Of a DNA stretch of 34,797 nucleotides, positions 1-8,380 are shown piece after piece (the first letter of the stretch is position 1; every line of letters begins with the position of its first letter). This DNA comes from Methanobacteriota archaeon (GTDB lineage Archaea > Thermoplasmatota > Poseidoniia > Poseidoniales > Poseidoniaceae), in the NCBI GenBank assembly GCA_018649825.1, contig JABIHC010000107.1:1-34797 (forward strand), read 5' to 3'. The translations under genes and the position numbers were made by a program. A model generated the notes under the pieces. The model saw only the letters and a list, made by a program, of their open reading frames with translations. It was not told the origin of the DNA and did no database searches.

Positions 1-3000
1 CGAACGTGCTCTCTTGAACAATCCGGTTCCAGAAACTGCTACAGTCGTCTCATCTACATTTCCATCTATGAAAGTCACAATTGATGAACCACCAATATTG
101 AAGTCCTCTGTATTAGCAAAGTTACTGTTGGTGAAATCAAAGGTTCCTTTTCCGTTGAGACTCATACCTACTGTATTCGCAGAAAGACTCAATGAGTCAT
201 AAGTATGATCCTCATGCGTAGCAGTACCATATTCAATCGCTGCTCCGGCACTTCCAGTAATGGTTCCTGCAAAGGATCCAGAAATATCACGGAGGTAGGA
301 TACTCCCGCAATTGATTGACCAGATAATGCAGAATTAGTAACATCCAATCTTCCACCAGATGTTAATCCGACAAGTACGCCGTAATTTCCACCAGTGACA
401 GTTAAGCCATCTACACTTGTAAAGGCTGAACCATCCATTTCCAATCCAGTTGTTGTTGGTGCAGAGACTTCAATATTTTCAAAGTTCGCTGCTGCGAAAT
501 TGCCGCCAATACTGACACCTACATCTGCACCAGTAATGTTTCCATTTGTGAGAAGAGGAGTTCCTGCTTCACGCATCCATTCACCCATGTCTGTAACATC
601 GCTGCTTGAGCGAGCAACAATTTCAATACGGTCTTGGTAATTGTCAGCGCGGTTGTGGAAGAAGTCAATGTTTAGACTTGCACCGACGATATCGCCGGTT
701 ACTGCTCCAGTTACACCGCTATCTCCAGAATTTGTCATGTCAATAATTGGCATGGCTATTCTGAAACCGTCACCTGGGCTTGAGTAATAGGTATATGCAT
801 AATCCATACAAATGTTGTAATTATTCCACATTCCATTGTAACCCTCTGGAGGCATGTTCTTGCCCCAGCCGCCATGATAGGAGGTGTAGTAGTATGCCCA
901 GTAGTGATATGGATAGTATAGAGAACTGGTTGAACTGTCAGCATTTGCTTCCATTCTATATCCGAAGTATCCTGGATAGTCGTAATTACCATTGCTTGTG
1001 TACTTACCACCGTTATAGTAATTATTTCCCATATATCCATAGTATCCGTAGTCTCGGTATGCTGGGTTTTGAGTGTAGCCATACAAGTTGCAGTCATAGT
1101 AATTGTATCCCGCATAATCATCGCTACCACTTGAACCTGCATTAGCTCCATCGTAATAACCTGCAGAACTCCTCATTGCAGAAGTTCGTGTAGATTGATT
1201 GTAGGAAGAATCTGCAACTCCGTCTCCGGTAGTATCAAGATCAAATTCAACCCACATTCTGTCGGTCATCATGTAATACTTTGAGGTTGCATAATTGTAC
1301 AATGGGTGAGCATTTCCACCTTCATATACGCTGTTGTATCCAAGTTGTACGTAGTCTTCTTCAAGGAAAGCACTCAAATCCATTGAGTATGTCTTCCAAC
1401 CAGATGATTCTCCTGATAATGAAGTTGAACGATATAGCATTGGTAAACTCATTCCTCCGTATACATCCACTCCTACAGTACTGCTTGTAACAGTAAAGCC
1501 ATTGAGTTGAGGAGCCGCATTATAGGATTGAATACCTACTGCTGCACCACTAACTCCAAGATTGGACATTCCGGTTTGAGCACTTTCGAACCAAATACCA
1601 GTTCCAGTTTGTTGTGTGTTGAAGATGTTTCCACTATCACCTGCAAGTGTTCCACCATCAATCTTGACAGTTGCCATTGCATCGGAAGTTGCTGCTAATC
1701 CGTAAACTGCTCCAGCGTTTGTCATCTTGAGCGTTGCGCCCTCGCCGATATACAATCCTGAACCTGTTGTTCCAGATTGAGCGTGATCTCGAACGACTCC
1801 ACCATCAAGCCAAAGAGTACCGTCCTGGACATCAATGTGCATAGGGTAAGAACTTGAAACGGCCTTTATTGTACCAAGTTTACTTGTGGTTGATTCGTTT
1901 AGTTGCACTACTCCACCATTACTGATAATTAGGGAAGGACTGTTTGTAGCATCAGACTTTATCTTCATTGAAGCACCCATCAAAGTAATGGTACAACCAT
2001 CAATGTTTAGGTCCGCTGACAAAGTCATTGGAGTTTCATCAAAGAGATATGTATCGTCGCCTTCTGGGTCAAATGCTGAAGTTGTTGCATTATTTTTTAG
2101 CCAGTTACAATCCATGTTAGGTTGGTCAAAGTCAATTGGTGCTGGTTCAAGCCGCAATTCAATCGAGTCGCCAATTCCAAAGGTAATGTCGTAAGATTCA
2201 TTCATTCCTGCGGCACCCCAAGCAAACACATTGTGATTGGTATAGGATGTTGAGGTTAAACTGAGTCCAGAAAGTTGGTTGTTTAGAACCCATGCGTCAA
2301 CAAATCCTGTGGAATCAGTAACATGTCTTCCGACAGTTGTTATAGTTGAGCCAGAACCATCAACAAGTTCTGCAGTTACAACGTGGTTTGGTTTGTATAT
2401 CTTTGTTAAAGTTCCACTCACATTTACCATTTTGAATACTCCAACTTCTGCTAGTCCTCCAAGGTAAATATTACCAGTTGAAGAAGTAATGTCGAGGTCA
2501 CAGTTTGTTGAAATCCATCCGCTTGAGTCAGCGCAACTGTTTCCGCCGTTAGTGACTTCAACAAGAGTGACTTGTCCATTCGTGCTTGAAGTGGCCACAT
2601 TTGTTGGGCTACCGGTAATTGCGACATCTCCGGCAGTTACCTTCGAGTTACGAGCATATATTGCATCGCCTCCACTATTGCCCGTCAAAGCACCACCATC
2701 AATTACGAATGTATTTGGTGCATTGCTGCTTGAACAAGAACTCTTGATATTCAAAGCATCAAGGCCCTTTAATGTGTATAAGTATCCACATCCATATACG
2801 AAAAGTCCACCGGTGGTCAAATCAATATTGGTTCCCAACATTCCATCGGTTGTAGGGCTTCCTCCACTAATCACCATTCCAGCAGCAGTAATATCATCCA
2901 TCATTGGCGCAGTCCTGTACATATTGATGGCACCTGCTTGAACATTGTCAAGAGTTGCATCACTTCCGCTTGGACCAAGCATTGTGTAAGAGGAATGTTG

Positions 3001-6000
3001 CAAAGTTAATGCACCATCGCCCAAATCCACATCTTCAAGATAATAACTATCATCTGCAAAAATATATGAAGTACTGTAGCCACTTGCATCAACATTGAAA
3101 GCATGGAATGTTTCTGTTCCAGTTGCAGTTGCTCTGCTCTGGGCAATTCCAATTCCACTCTGTGCTGATGAAGATCCAGCAGAAACATTTGACAACATTA
3201 CTACTGGTGTATTGAGCAGGAAGAGGTTCACTGAGGAACCAGATACAGATACATTTTCAATTGAATATGAACCTGCAGTTGCTCCAGCAACACTTGTTAC
3301 AGCACCGTCATTTGCTCCACCTGCAGTATTACAGTTAGTCATAGTACCTTCGTATAGAGAAACTACTGAGTCAGTTGGGAAATTGAAACAACTTCCGCTT
3401 GCGGTATCAACAGCAAAGTTGCTGATATCAAAGACTGAACCGTCTCCACTTCCATGCATTACTGCACTACCAACATTGGTGAATGTTACTTCGTTCATTG
3501 TGAAGTTTCCAACATTGGAGTTTGTGCTTGGTGAACTTCCGTGGCGACTGCCTGCTGCAATTGCTGCATCAGTCGTGTTTGCAAAGTCAACATAATCTAA
3601 ACTATGTCGGTCATCGGTACCGGTTGAACAACCTGCTGTGAAAGCAAGGCCCTTCCATGTTCCGCCATTTTGTCCCTCGAAGAGGATGTGGTCTGTTGAA
3701 TTACCCGATGCTATAAATTTGTCACAACTGCCATCAAAGGAAATTCCCTTGCCAGCTCCGACTTGAATTACCACTCCAGGTTCAATATTTACATCTCCGC
3801 CTATTGAGAGATAATCATTACTCGGGTTAATCCGTATTGGACTGTCAATTAAGTCCCAATTAGCACCATTCGGAAGATCAGAGGTAACGTCCGTACCCTT
3901 GCCTTCAAACGGCATTACTCGATAACGAACACTACAATCTGTGTTAGAGTCATCATAGCAATAGTATGAACTGTAATATCCCCACCATGGAGCAATTAGT
4001 CCAGGTCTTGAAAATGTACTCGAAGCATATGGCAGTTCAGGCATTGTAGAATACCATGTAGTCATTGCTCTTTCGGGAGAAGTTGAGGAAGTACTCTTGA
4101 AGTACATTCCACCGAACCTGCTAATCATCACGCGACTATTTGATTGGCTTCCATTGTATGTTGTGCCAAAGTAATCGAAGTTGAAACCATCAGGCATGTC
4201 AATATTTGCGTCACAACCTGCCTTCCAAGTGTTGTAGTAATAGGAAGATGTGCAGTAGTACGCATATGGATATCCATTGCTTGCACCGGTAATTGCTGTT
4301 TGGTAGTTAACGATATCAATTGCACCGAGGTCAAACGATTCCCATCCGTGGCTGCTACCATCTGTTGCTATTCGGTAATTCACCGTGTGTGGGTTGGCGC
4401 CTGCCATGTAGTCGAGAGATTCACGTAATGTATCACCCTTGGTACGAGTTTGGTCTTGATAACCTACTGTAGCATAGTCATAATATGTTTCACAATTTGA
4501 ATCATATTTGAATTCAATTTCGTTAGTTACATCATAGAATACTGCTTGGAAAGTGCATTCATAGATATCATTACGATATCCAAGATCGTGCCATTCAACT
4601 ACAAACATCTTGTTTGGGTCGCCCACTTCGAAAGAAGTGACTGAACTGGTGTTGGAGTTAGGTCCAGCACTGTCAGAATTGACGTCTTTTGCGAATATTT
4701 TGTATTCTATTGTATCTCCACGTGTTAGCGCATCGACTCCAGTCCCACCAAGTTTAGCAGACCATTCACAAGCATTCAATATACAACTACTACGGCCTAC
4801 ACCAACTGGATTCAAATTCTTTGAATCCCATGAAGAGGCACCCGAAACACGATAGTATAGCGTTGGGCCAACTTCACTAACCTGAGAAACATTTAGTCCG
4901 GTTGGAGGCTCACCTTGATCGCCGATAACAACGCTAATTGTTCGCTCACGCGCGTGGCTATCTAATAGAGGGCTATGGTCCATTTTTGGCCCGCTTCGAT
5001 CTGGCTCAGGTGCGACTTTACTTACTTTAGATGAGGTTGCTCCAGAAGCTGCTTGGCTACCGTAATAACCAGTACCTATTGCAAATCCGGTCCACCTGTA
5101 TGATGTTGAGTATGCATAGTAGTATCCACTTGTGCACATTGGGTTAGAAGAAGTGCTGCGGAAGAAGTAAACGAATCCGTTTGTTCCTTGGCATAGCCAG
5201 TTAGCGCGACTTGAACTGTATGAACCGTTAAAGTCAAACTTACCTACTGTACCATAGATATCGTCTAGTTTAATGTTGAAGGCTTTGGTATATCCGTATG
5301 TTGATCTTGAAGACTCTGTTACTCCGCCTGTCATTGGTTCATCAATTCCAGTTGAAGTATCTAGTCCGACCATTGCCCACTTATTTGCGGAGGAATCATA
5401 GTAATAAATCAGATTCATTCCAGGTCCATTGGCTGCAGATATTGACAAATAACCTCCATCGGCCTGCATCATATCCATACTACCGGACAGTGTTCCGCCA
5501 AATCCATTGTATCCGCCGGATGGGCTGGTTGTCCAGCGCATTGTCCACATTTGGTAGAAGTAATAACTGGTGGTGTAGAAACAACTTTGAGCACCAGTTC
5601 CACAATCAGAAGTGTCAAATTCAAACACGAATTCGTCACTGCTATCATAATAGGTCATTAGTTGGTCAAAGTACTTTTGTGGTTGGTATGATGAGTAAGC
5701 ACTGCGGTCAGTAACCGAGACTTGGAATTTCTTTGCATTGCCTGCATTTGCAACATCACCAATATAGAACCAGTGTGGAGACGTGCTTCCACCACTTGGG
5801 GTAGTTCCTGAGTTTGGTCCGTTTGAACCTGCGTTAAGGTCCTGATAAGACCAGTAATACTTTACGTAGTCATCTGCACTTAATGCAGCAGTTGTAGCCT
5901 TGAATTTACAGGTTGCAACTGATGTTGAACAGGTGCCGACTGAGGTTGCACTAGTACTAGAGTAGGTTCCATTGTTGATGCTGTACATCAACTTTGGTCC

Positions 6001-7710
6001 GTTTGTAGAGGTAGAGTCAATTCCTGAGTTGTCCTTCAAGGTGATGAAGAATGTGCGTGCGCCTTCTTTGTATGACGTGAGACCAGTGTAAGCTGCATAA
6101 TCTTGCGCTGCAGGAGGGGTAGTGTCAGAGGCCCCGCCGTATGTTACCTTGAAGTAAGATGCTGAGGAACCTGCGTTGTAGGTATATGTGTAATAGTATG
6201 TTGAGGTTGTGTATTTCATACCCATACCTAATGTTCCACCATTATTTGCTGCATTGAAAATTGTTGAACCTGCACCTGTTGAACATGCAGATTGGGAGTT
6301 ACAAATAGTTGCAGTCTTCCAACCTGTTCCGCTAGGCATTGTTCCTCCAGTAGTTGCACTATTCCAAATTGAGGAAATTAACTTACGTTCATTATAATTG
6401 GAATTTGTTCCCGATAATAATGAAGAAGCGATAGTTCCAGAACAGGATGAAGAAGTTACTCCATAATTGTACCTTTGATCAACACCACAGGTCTGAAGTA
6501 ATGTAGTTTGAGCAACGTTGGATGAATAGGAGTAATAGTATTGACGATACATCTTCCACTCTACTTTAGTTGCGTATGCAGTACTGCCAAAGTTTTGAGC
6601 AGTAAAGGAATACTTATGCCAAGGCAAGTAGTACAAACTACCATAGTAACGGTATAAATAACTGTATGAGTTGTTATAGCAGTAACCATAGTAAATGTAG
6701 CAGTATCCACCGTTTGATTGCTTTACTTGTACAGATGGATCAAGTTGAATTGGATAACTTCGGTTTTCTTCCATCAACCAGTCACTATCTACTGCGGTGG
6801 TCAAACTGATCATTGGACCATTTGCCGAGACGAAGTATGTAGCACCGTACATTTCATGATTATTTATATCAAATACAATAGGTTCAGGGAATTCAACCAG
6901 AACTTCACCAGTTTCAATGTGGCGAACCTGAAGAGATTCCTGTGTCATTACCATTTCACTGGTAATAAGAACTTCACCCATGTACAAGGCGTAATCCACT
7001 GGCAATTGCACAAATTCGGAAAGTCCAAGCCATTCTGCATTTGCATCAAGGGTTGGCTGCTCTCGAATAATGAGATTTTGCTTGACTTGAGTTCCCTCAA
7101 CTTGGTAGTCGAGATCGAAACCTTCAGCCAGTGGGTACCGAATTGTGTTTGCACCAGTTGTTATCTCATCAAGTGCAGGTGCAACTCGATATGGCATCGG
7201 TGCAGTTCCTGTAATATCAAGAGCAACAATTTGGGGCTGAATACCCACAATTATGGGGTCAGCATTTGGGTGTGCTTGAACAGCAATACCATTACCAACA
7301 TCATTACTGAAGTATGTCTTGAAGATATTTTCAGTAACTTCCCATCCACCTGGAGTGGACACGAGGTTCGTATCAATTTCTTCCCAAGCACCCTCATCGG
7401 AAATGAAATGGACAGGATCGCTGTAAGTTAATACTTCGATATCGCCATCTTCACCAATGTATGCCTTTTGATTAAGGGAACGCATTCCCAATAATTCCTT
7501 GGCAGGGTCTAGTTCATTGACACTAGCTTTTTCGTTCTGTTCCTGCGGCAAAGCAAAGGGGTCTTCTTTTGCTTCTGACAGGTTAGACTCCTCAGAGAAG
7601 TCTATTGCGTTCTTTGTATTTTCAACTAATCCGCCCATTGGCATTAATGTCATTAGAAGCACTAAGAAAAGTGCTGCTCCGACTCCGCCCCAAACGGTAG
7701 TTTTATTCAT
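1..7710 (-). CDS. Giant secreted surface protein, Tyr-rich with beta-helix regions (C-terminus outside window)
   Basis: One minus-strand frame stays open from the ATG at 7710 to base 1, at least 2,570 residues; the stop lies outside the window. Residues 1-27 form a signal peptide (MNKTTVWGGVGAALFLVLLM, then Pro-Met-Gly-Gly). Residues about 55-325 resemble the leader seen before DNRLRE/WapA/Rhs-type surface proteins, with a 'PVHFISDEGAWEEIDTNL' block and a closing 'YPIQLDPSV' at 319-327. A Tyr/Cys-rich DNRLRE-like region follows (about 328-480). Residues about 1171-1270 have an 'FNFDYFG..YNGS' then 'LIAPWWG' pattern typical of extracellular beta-sandwich modules. From about 1300 ('VNIEPGVVIQVG') repeats suggest right-handed parallel beta-helix. 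A second Tyr/Gly/Asn-rich stretch lies at about 2185-2320, then more beta-helix-like sequence to the edge. The likely role is adhesion or polymer binding at the cell surface; no catalytic motif was recognised. Domain calls are by eye. Confidence 0.88.
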   Translation of the reverse strand, partial: MNKTTVWGGVGAALFLVLLMTLMPMGGLVENTKNAIDFSEESNLSEAKEDPFALPQEQNEKASVNELDPAKELLGMRSLNQKAYIGEDGDIEVLTYSDPVHFISDEGAWEEIDTNLVSTPGGWEVTENIFKTYFSNDVGNGIAVQAHPNADPIIVGIQPQIVALDITGTAPMPYRVAPALDEITTGANTIRYPLAEGFDLDYQVEGTQVKQNLIIREQPTLDANAEWLGLSEFVQLPVDYALYMGEVLITSEMVMTQESLQVRHIETGEVLVEFPEPIVFDINNHEMYGATYFVSANGPMISLTTAVDSDWLMEENRSYPIQLDPSVQVKQSNGGYCYIYYGYCYNNSYSYLYRYYGSLYYLPWHKYSFTAQNFGSTAYATKVEWKMYRQYYYSYSSNVAQTTLLQTCGVDQRYNYGVTSSSCSGTIASSLLSGTNSNYNERKLISSIWNSATTGGTMPSGTGWKTATICNSQSACSTGAGSTIFNAANNGGTLGMGMKYTTSTYYYTYTYNAGSSASYFKVTYGGASDTTPPAAQDYAAYTGLTSYKEGARTFFITLKDNSGIDSTSTNGPKLMYSINNGTYSSTSATSVGTCSTSVATCKFKATTAALSADDYVKYYWSYQDLNAGSNGPNSGTTPSGGSTSPHWFYIGDVANAGNAKKFQVSVTDRSAYSSYQPQKYFDQLMTYYDSSDEFVFEFDTSDCGTGAQSCFYTTSYYFYQMWTMRWTTSPSGGYNGFGGTLSGSMDMMQADGGYLSISAANGPGMNLIYYYDSSANKWAMVGLDTSTGIDEPMTGGVTESSRSTYGYTKAFNIKLDDIYGTVGKFDFNGSYSSSRANWLCQGTNGFVYFFRSTSSNPMCTSGYYYAYSTSYRWTGFAIGTGYYGSQAASGATSSKVSKVAPEPDRSGPKMDHSPLLDSHARERTISVVIGDQGEPPTGLNVSQVSEVGPTLYYRVSGASSWDSKNLNPVGVGRSSCILNACEWSAKLGGTGVDALTRGDTIEYKIFAKDVNSDSAGPNSNTSSVTSFEVGDPNKMFVVEWHDLGYRNDIYECTFQAVFYDVTNEIEFKYDSNCETYYDYATVGYQDQTRTKGDTLRESLDYMAGANPHTVNYRIATDGSSHGWESFDLGAIDIVNYQTAITGASNGYPYAYYCTSSYYYNTWKAGCDANIDMPDGFNFDYFGTTYNGSQSNSRVMISRFGGMYFKSTSSTSPERAMTTWYSTMPELPYASSTFSRPGLIAPWWGYYSSYYCYDDSNTDCSVRYRVMPFEGKGTDVTSDLPNGANWDLIDSPIRINPSNDYLSIGGDVNIEPGVVIQVGAGKGISFDGSCDKFIASGNSTDHILFEGQNGGTWKGLAFTAGCSTGTDDRHSLDYVDFANTTDAAIAAGSRHGSSPSTNSNVGNFTMNEVTFTNVGSAVMHGSGDGSVFDISNFAVDTASGSCFNFPTDSVVSLYEGTMTNCNTAGGANDGAVTSVAGATAGSYSIENVSVSGSSVNLFLLNTPVVMLSNVSAGSSSAQSGIGIAQSRATATGTETFHAFNVDASGYSTSYIFADDSYYLEDVDLGDGALTLQHSSYTMLGPSGSDATLDNVQAGAINMYRTAPMMDDITAAGMVISGGSPTTDGMLGTNIDLTTGGLFVYGCGYLYTLKGLDALNIKSSCSSSNAPNTFVIDGGALTGNSGGDAIYARNSKVTAGDVAITGSPTNVATSSTNGQVTLVEVTNGGNSCADSSGWISTNCDLDITSSTGNIYLGGLAEVGVFKMVNVSGTLTKIYKPNHVVTAELVDGSGSTITTVGRHVTDSTGFVDAWVLNNQLSGLSLTSTSYTNHNVFAWGAAGMNESYDITFGIGDSIELRLEPAPIDFDQPNMDCNWLKNNATTSAFDPEGDDTYLFDETPMTLSADLNIDGCTITLMGASMKIKSDATNSPSLIISNGGVVQLNESTTSKLGTIKAVSSSYPMHIDVQDGTLWLDGGVVRDHAQSGTTGSGLYIGEGATLKMTNAGAVYGLAATSDAMATVKIDGGTLAGDSGNIFNTQQTGTGIWFESAQTGMSNLGVSGAAVGIQSYNAAPQLNGFTVTSSTVGVDVYGGMSLPMLYRSTSLSGESSGWKTYSMDLSAFLEEDYVQLGYNSVYEGGNAHPLYNYATSKYYMMTDRMWVEFDLDTTGDGVADSSYNQSTRTSAMRSSAGYYDGANAGSSGSDDYAGYNYYDCNLYGYTQNPAYRDYGYYGYMGNNYYNGGKYTSNGNYDYPGYFGYRMEANADSSTSSLYYPYHYWAYYYTSYHGGWGKNMPPEGYNGMWNNYNICMDYAYTYYSSPGDGFRIAMPIIDMTNSGDSGVTGAVTGDIVGASLNIDFFHNRADNYQDRIEIVARSSSDVTDMGEWMREAGTPLLTNGNITGADVGVSIGGNFAAANFENIEVSAPTTTGLEMDGSAFTSVDGLTVTGGNYGVLVGLTSGGRLDVTNSALSGQSIAGVSYLRDISGSFAGTITGSAGAAIEYGTATHEDHTYDSLSLSANTVGMSLNGKGTFDFTNSNFANTEDFNIGGSSIVTFIDGNVDETTVAVSGTGLFKRARS

Positions 7711-7773
7711 TTTTTTATTTTCTAGGTTCACGTCATCACCTCATACGCTCTGTATGCAAAGCATCCGAGGGCC

Positions 7774-7800
7774 TGCACCCCTTATAGGCGTTGGGGTGCA
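7774..7800 (-). promoter_or_regulatory. TATA-like box inside an inverted repeat, upstream of the giant surface gene
   Basis: Two perfect 8-base arms, TGCACCCC at 7774-7781 and GGGGTGCA at 7793-7800, flank an 11-base spacer that reads CTATAAG on the minus strand. The box is about 75 bases before the ATG at 7710, so initiation about 25 bases downstream would give a leader of roughly 50 bases. A Shine-Dalgarno-like GAGGTGATG sits in that leader, but over 25 bases from the ATG. A second TATA-like element (AAGTATATG on the minus strand) lies near 7816-7825. The arms may be an operator for a repressor overlapping the TATA box. The alternative is a 5' UTR hairpin transcribed from the upstream box. 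Confidence 0.45.
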
Positions 7801-8281
7801 TTCGGTTTGAATTGACATATACTTTAGCCATGCAGCATAGCGTTTTATGATGATAAAATACCCGCCCCCATTAGTACAACATGTTTGTATAGAAATAATT
7901 GGACGCTTATATAATGCCGATGCCTCACAGATAAACGGCATACTGCATGACATCAGCCTCAATATGTTAGCAAATTACAGAATGTTATTTTTTGCACATC
8001 ATTTCAATGCTACAATAATATTATTTTTTTATCGCATAATAATTCCAAACTGTCACAAATATTTCCTATTGTTGCCGTTGCATCTTTTGCCCAAAGCGGA
8101 AGATGCCCAATAGTCGATTTTGATACCATTCCAGAACAGAGGAAACAATATCTCACGTGTGTGAAAAAATAATGAATAAGGGGAAAAGGTAACTTTATCA
8201 ATTTGCAGATCTATTATTCTCCACTGAACTACTCATGTAATGAAATCATTTCCCTCTAAGGAAAAATAAGGATAAGAATTT
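7801..8281. other. AT-rich intergenic stretch, no gene recognised
   Basis: Part of the 670-base gap between the two large minus-strand surface genes. It is AT-rich, with short open frames on both strands that lack family resemblance, convincing start signals or composition like the neighbours. No tRNA, repeat array or mobile-element end was seen. It probably holds upstream promoter sequence for the giant gene. Confidence 0.5.
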
Positions 8282-8324
8282 AAAAATAAAAAAGGCCGAG
8301 GACCCCGCACACGAGGCCCCCGGC
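8282..8324 (-). terminator. Strong hairpin plus T-tract terminator after the 1,049-residue surface gene
   Basis: On the minus strand, arms 8324-8312 and 8307-8295 form a 13-pair stem (10 Watson-Crick, 3 G-U) with a 4-base TGTG loop. It is followed directly by a CCTTTTTTATTTTT run. It lies 57 bases past the stop codon at 8381-8383. The form matches a bacterial intrinsic terminator; archaeal RNA polymerase can stop at T-runs alone, so the very stable stem is notable. Confidence 0.75.
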
Positions 8325-8380
8325 AAAATCGCCATCTCTTGGATGGGTTATTGTTGGGATTGGCTAATCAGAGATTAACT

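Noticed and set aside
756-1151. 131-codon minus-strand open frame rich in Thr/Ile/Met
   Set aside because: It is an out-of-frame reading of the Tyr-rich part of the giant gene; the odd composition comes from the repeated TAT/TAC codons.
3095-3595. 166-codon plus-strand open frame
   Set aside because: Antisense shadow of the beta-helix part of the giant gene.
6718-7431. 237-codon plus-strand open frame
   Set aside because: It lies wholly opposite the giant surface gene, whose minus-strand frame has a signal peptide and recognisable domains. The plus-strand product has no family likeness.
1-7710. Possible frameshift or cluster of small broken genes
   Set aside because: The minus-strand frame was followed from 7710 down to base 1 without an in-frame stop being seen, so this is one gene and not a degraded region.
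7741-7962. 73-codon minus-strand open frame in the large intergenic gap
   Set aside because: No ribosome site or family likeness, and it overlaps the promoter-like inverted repeat of the giant gene.
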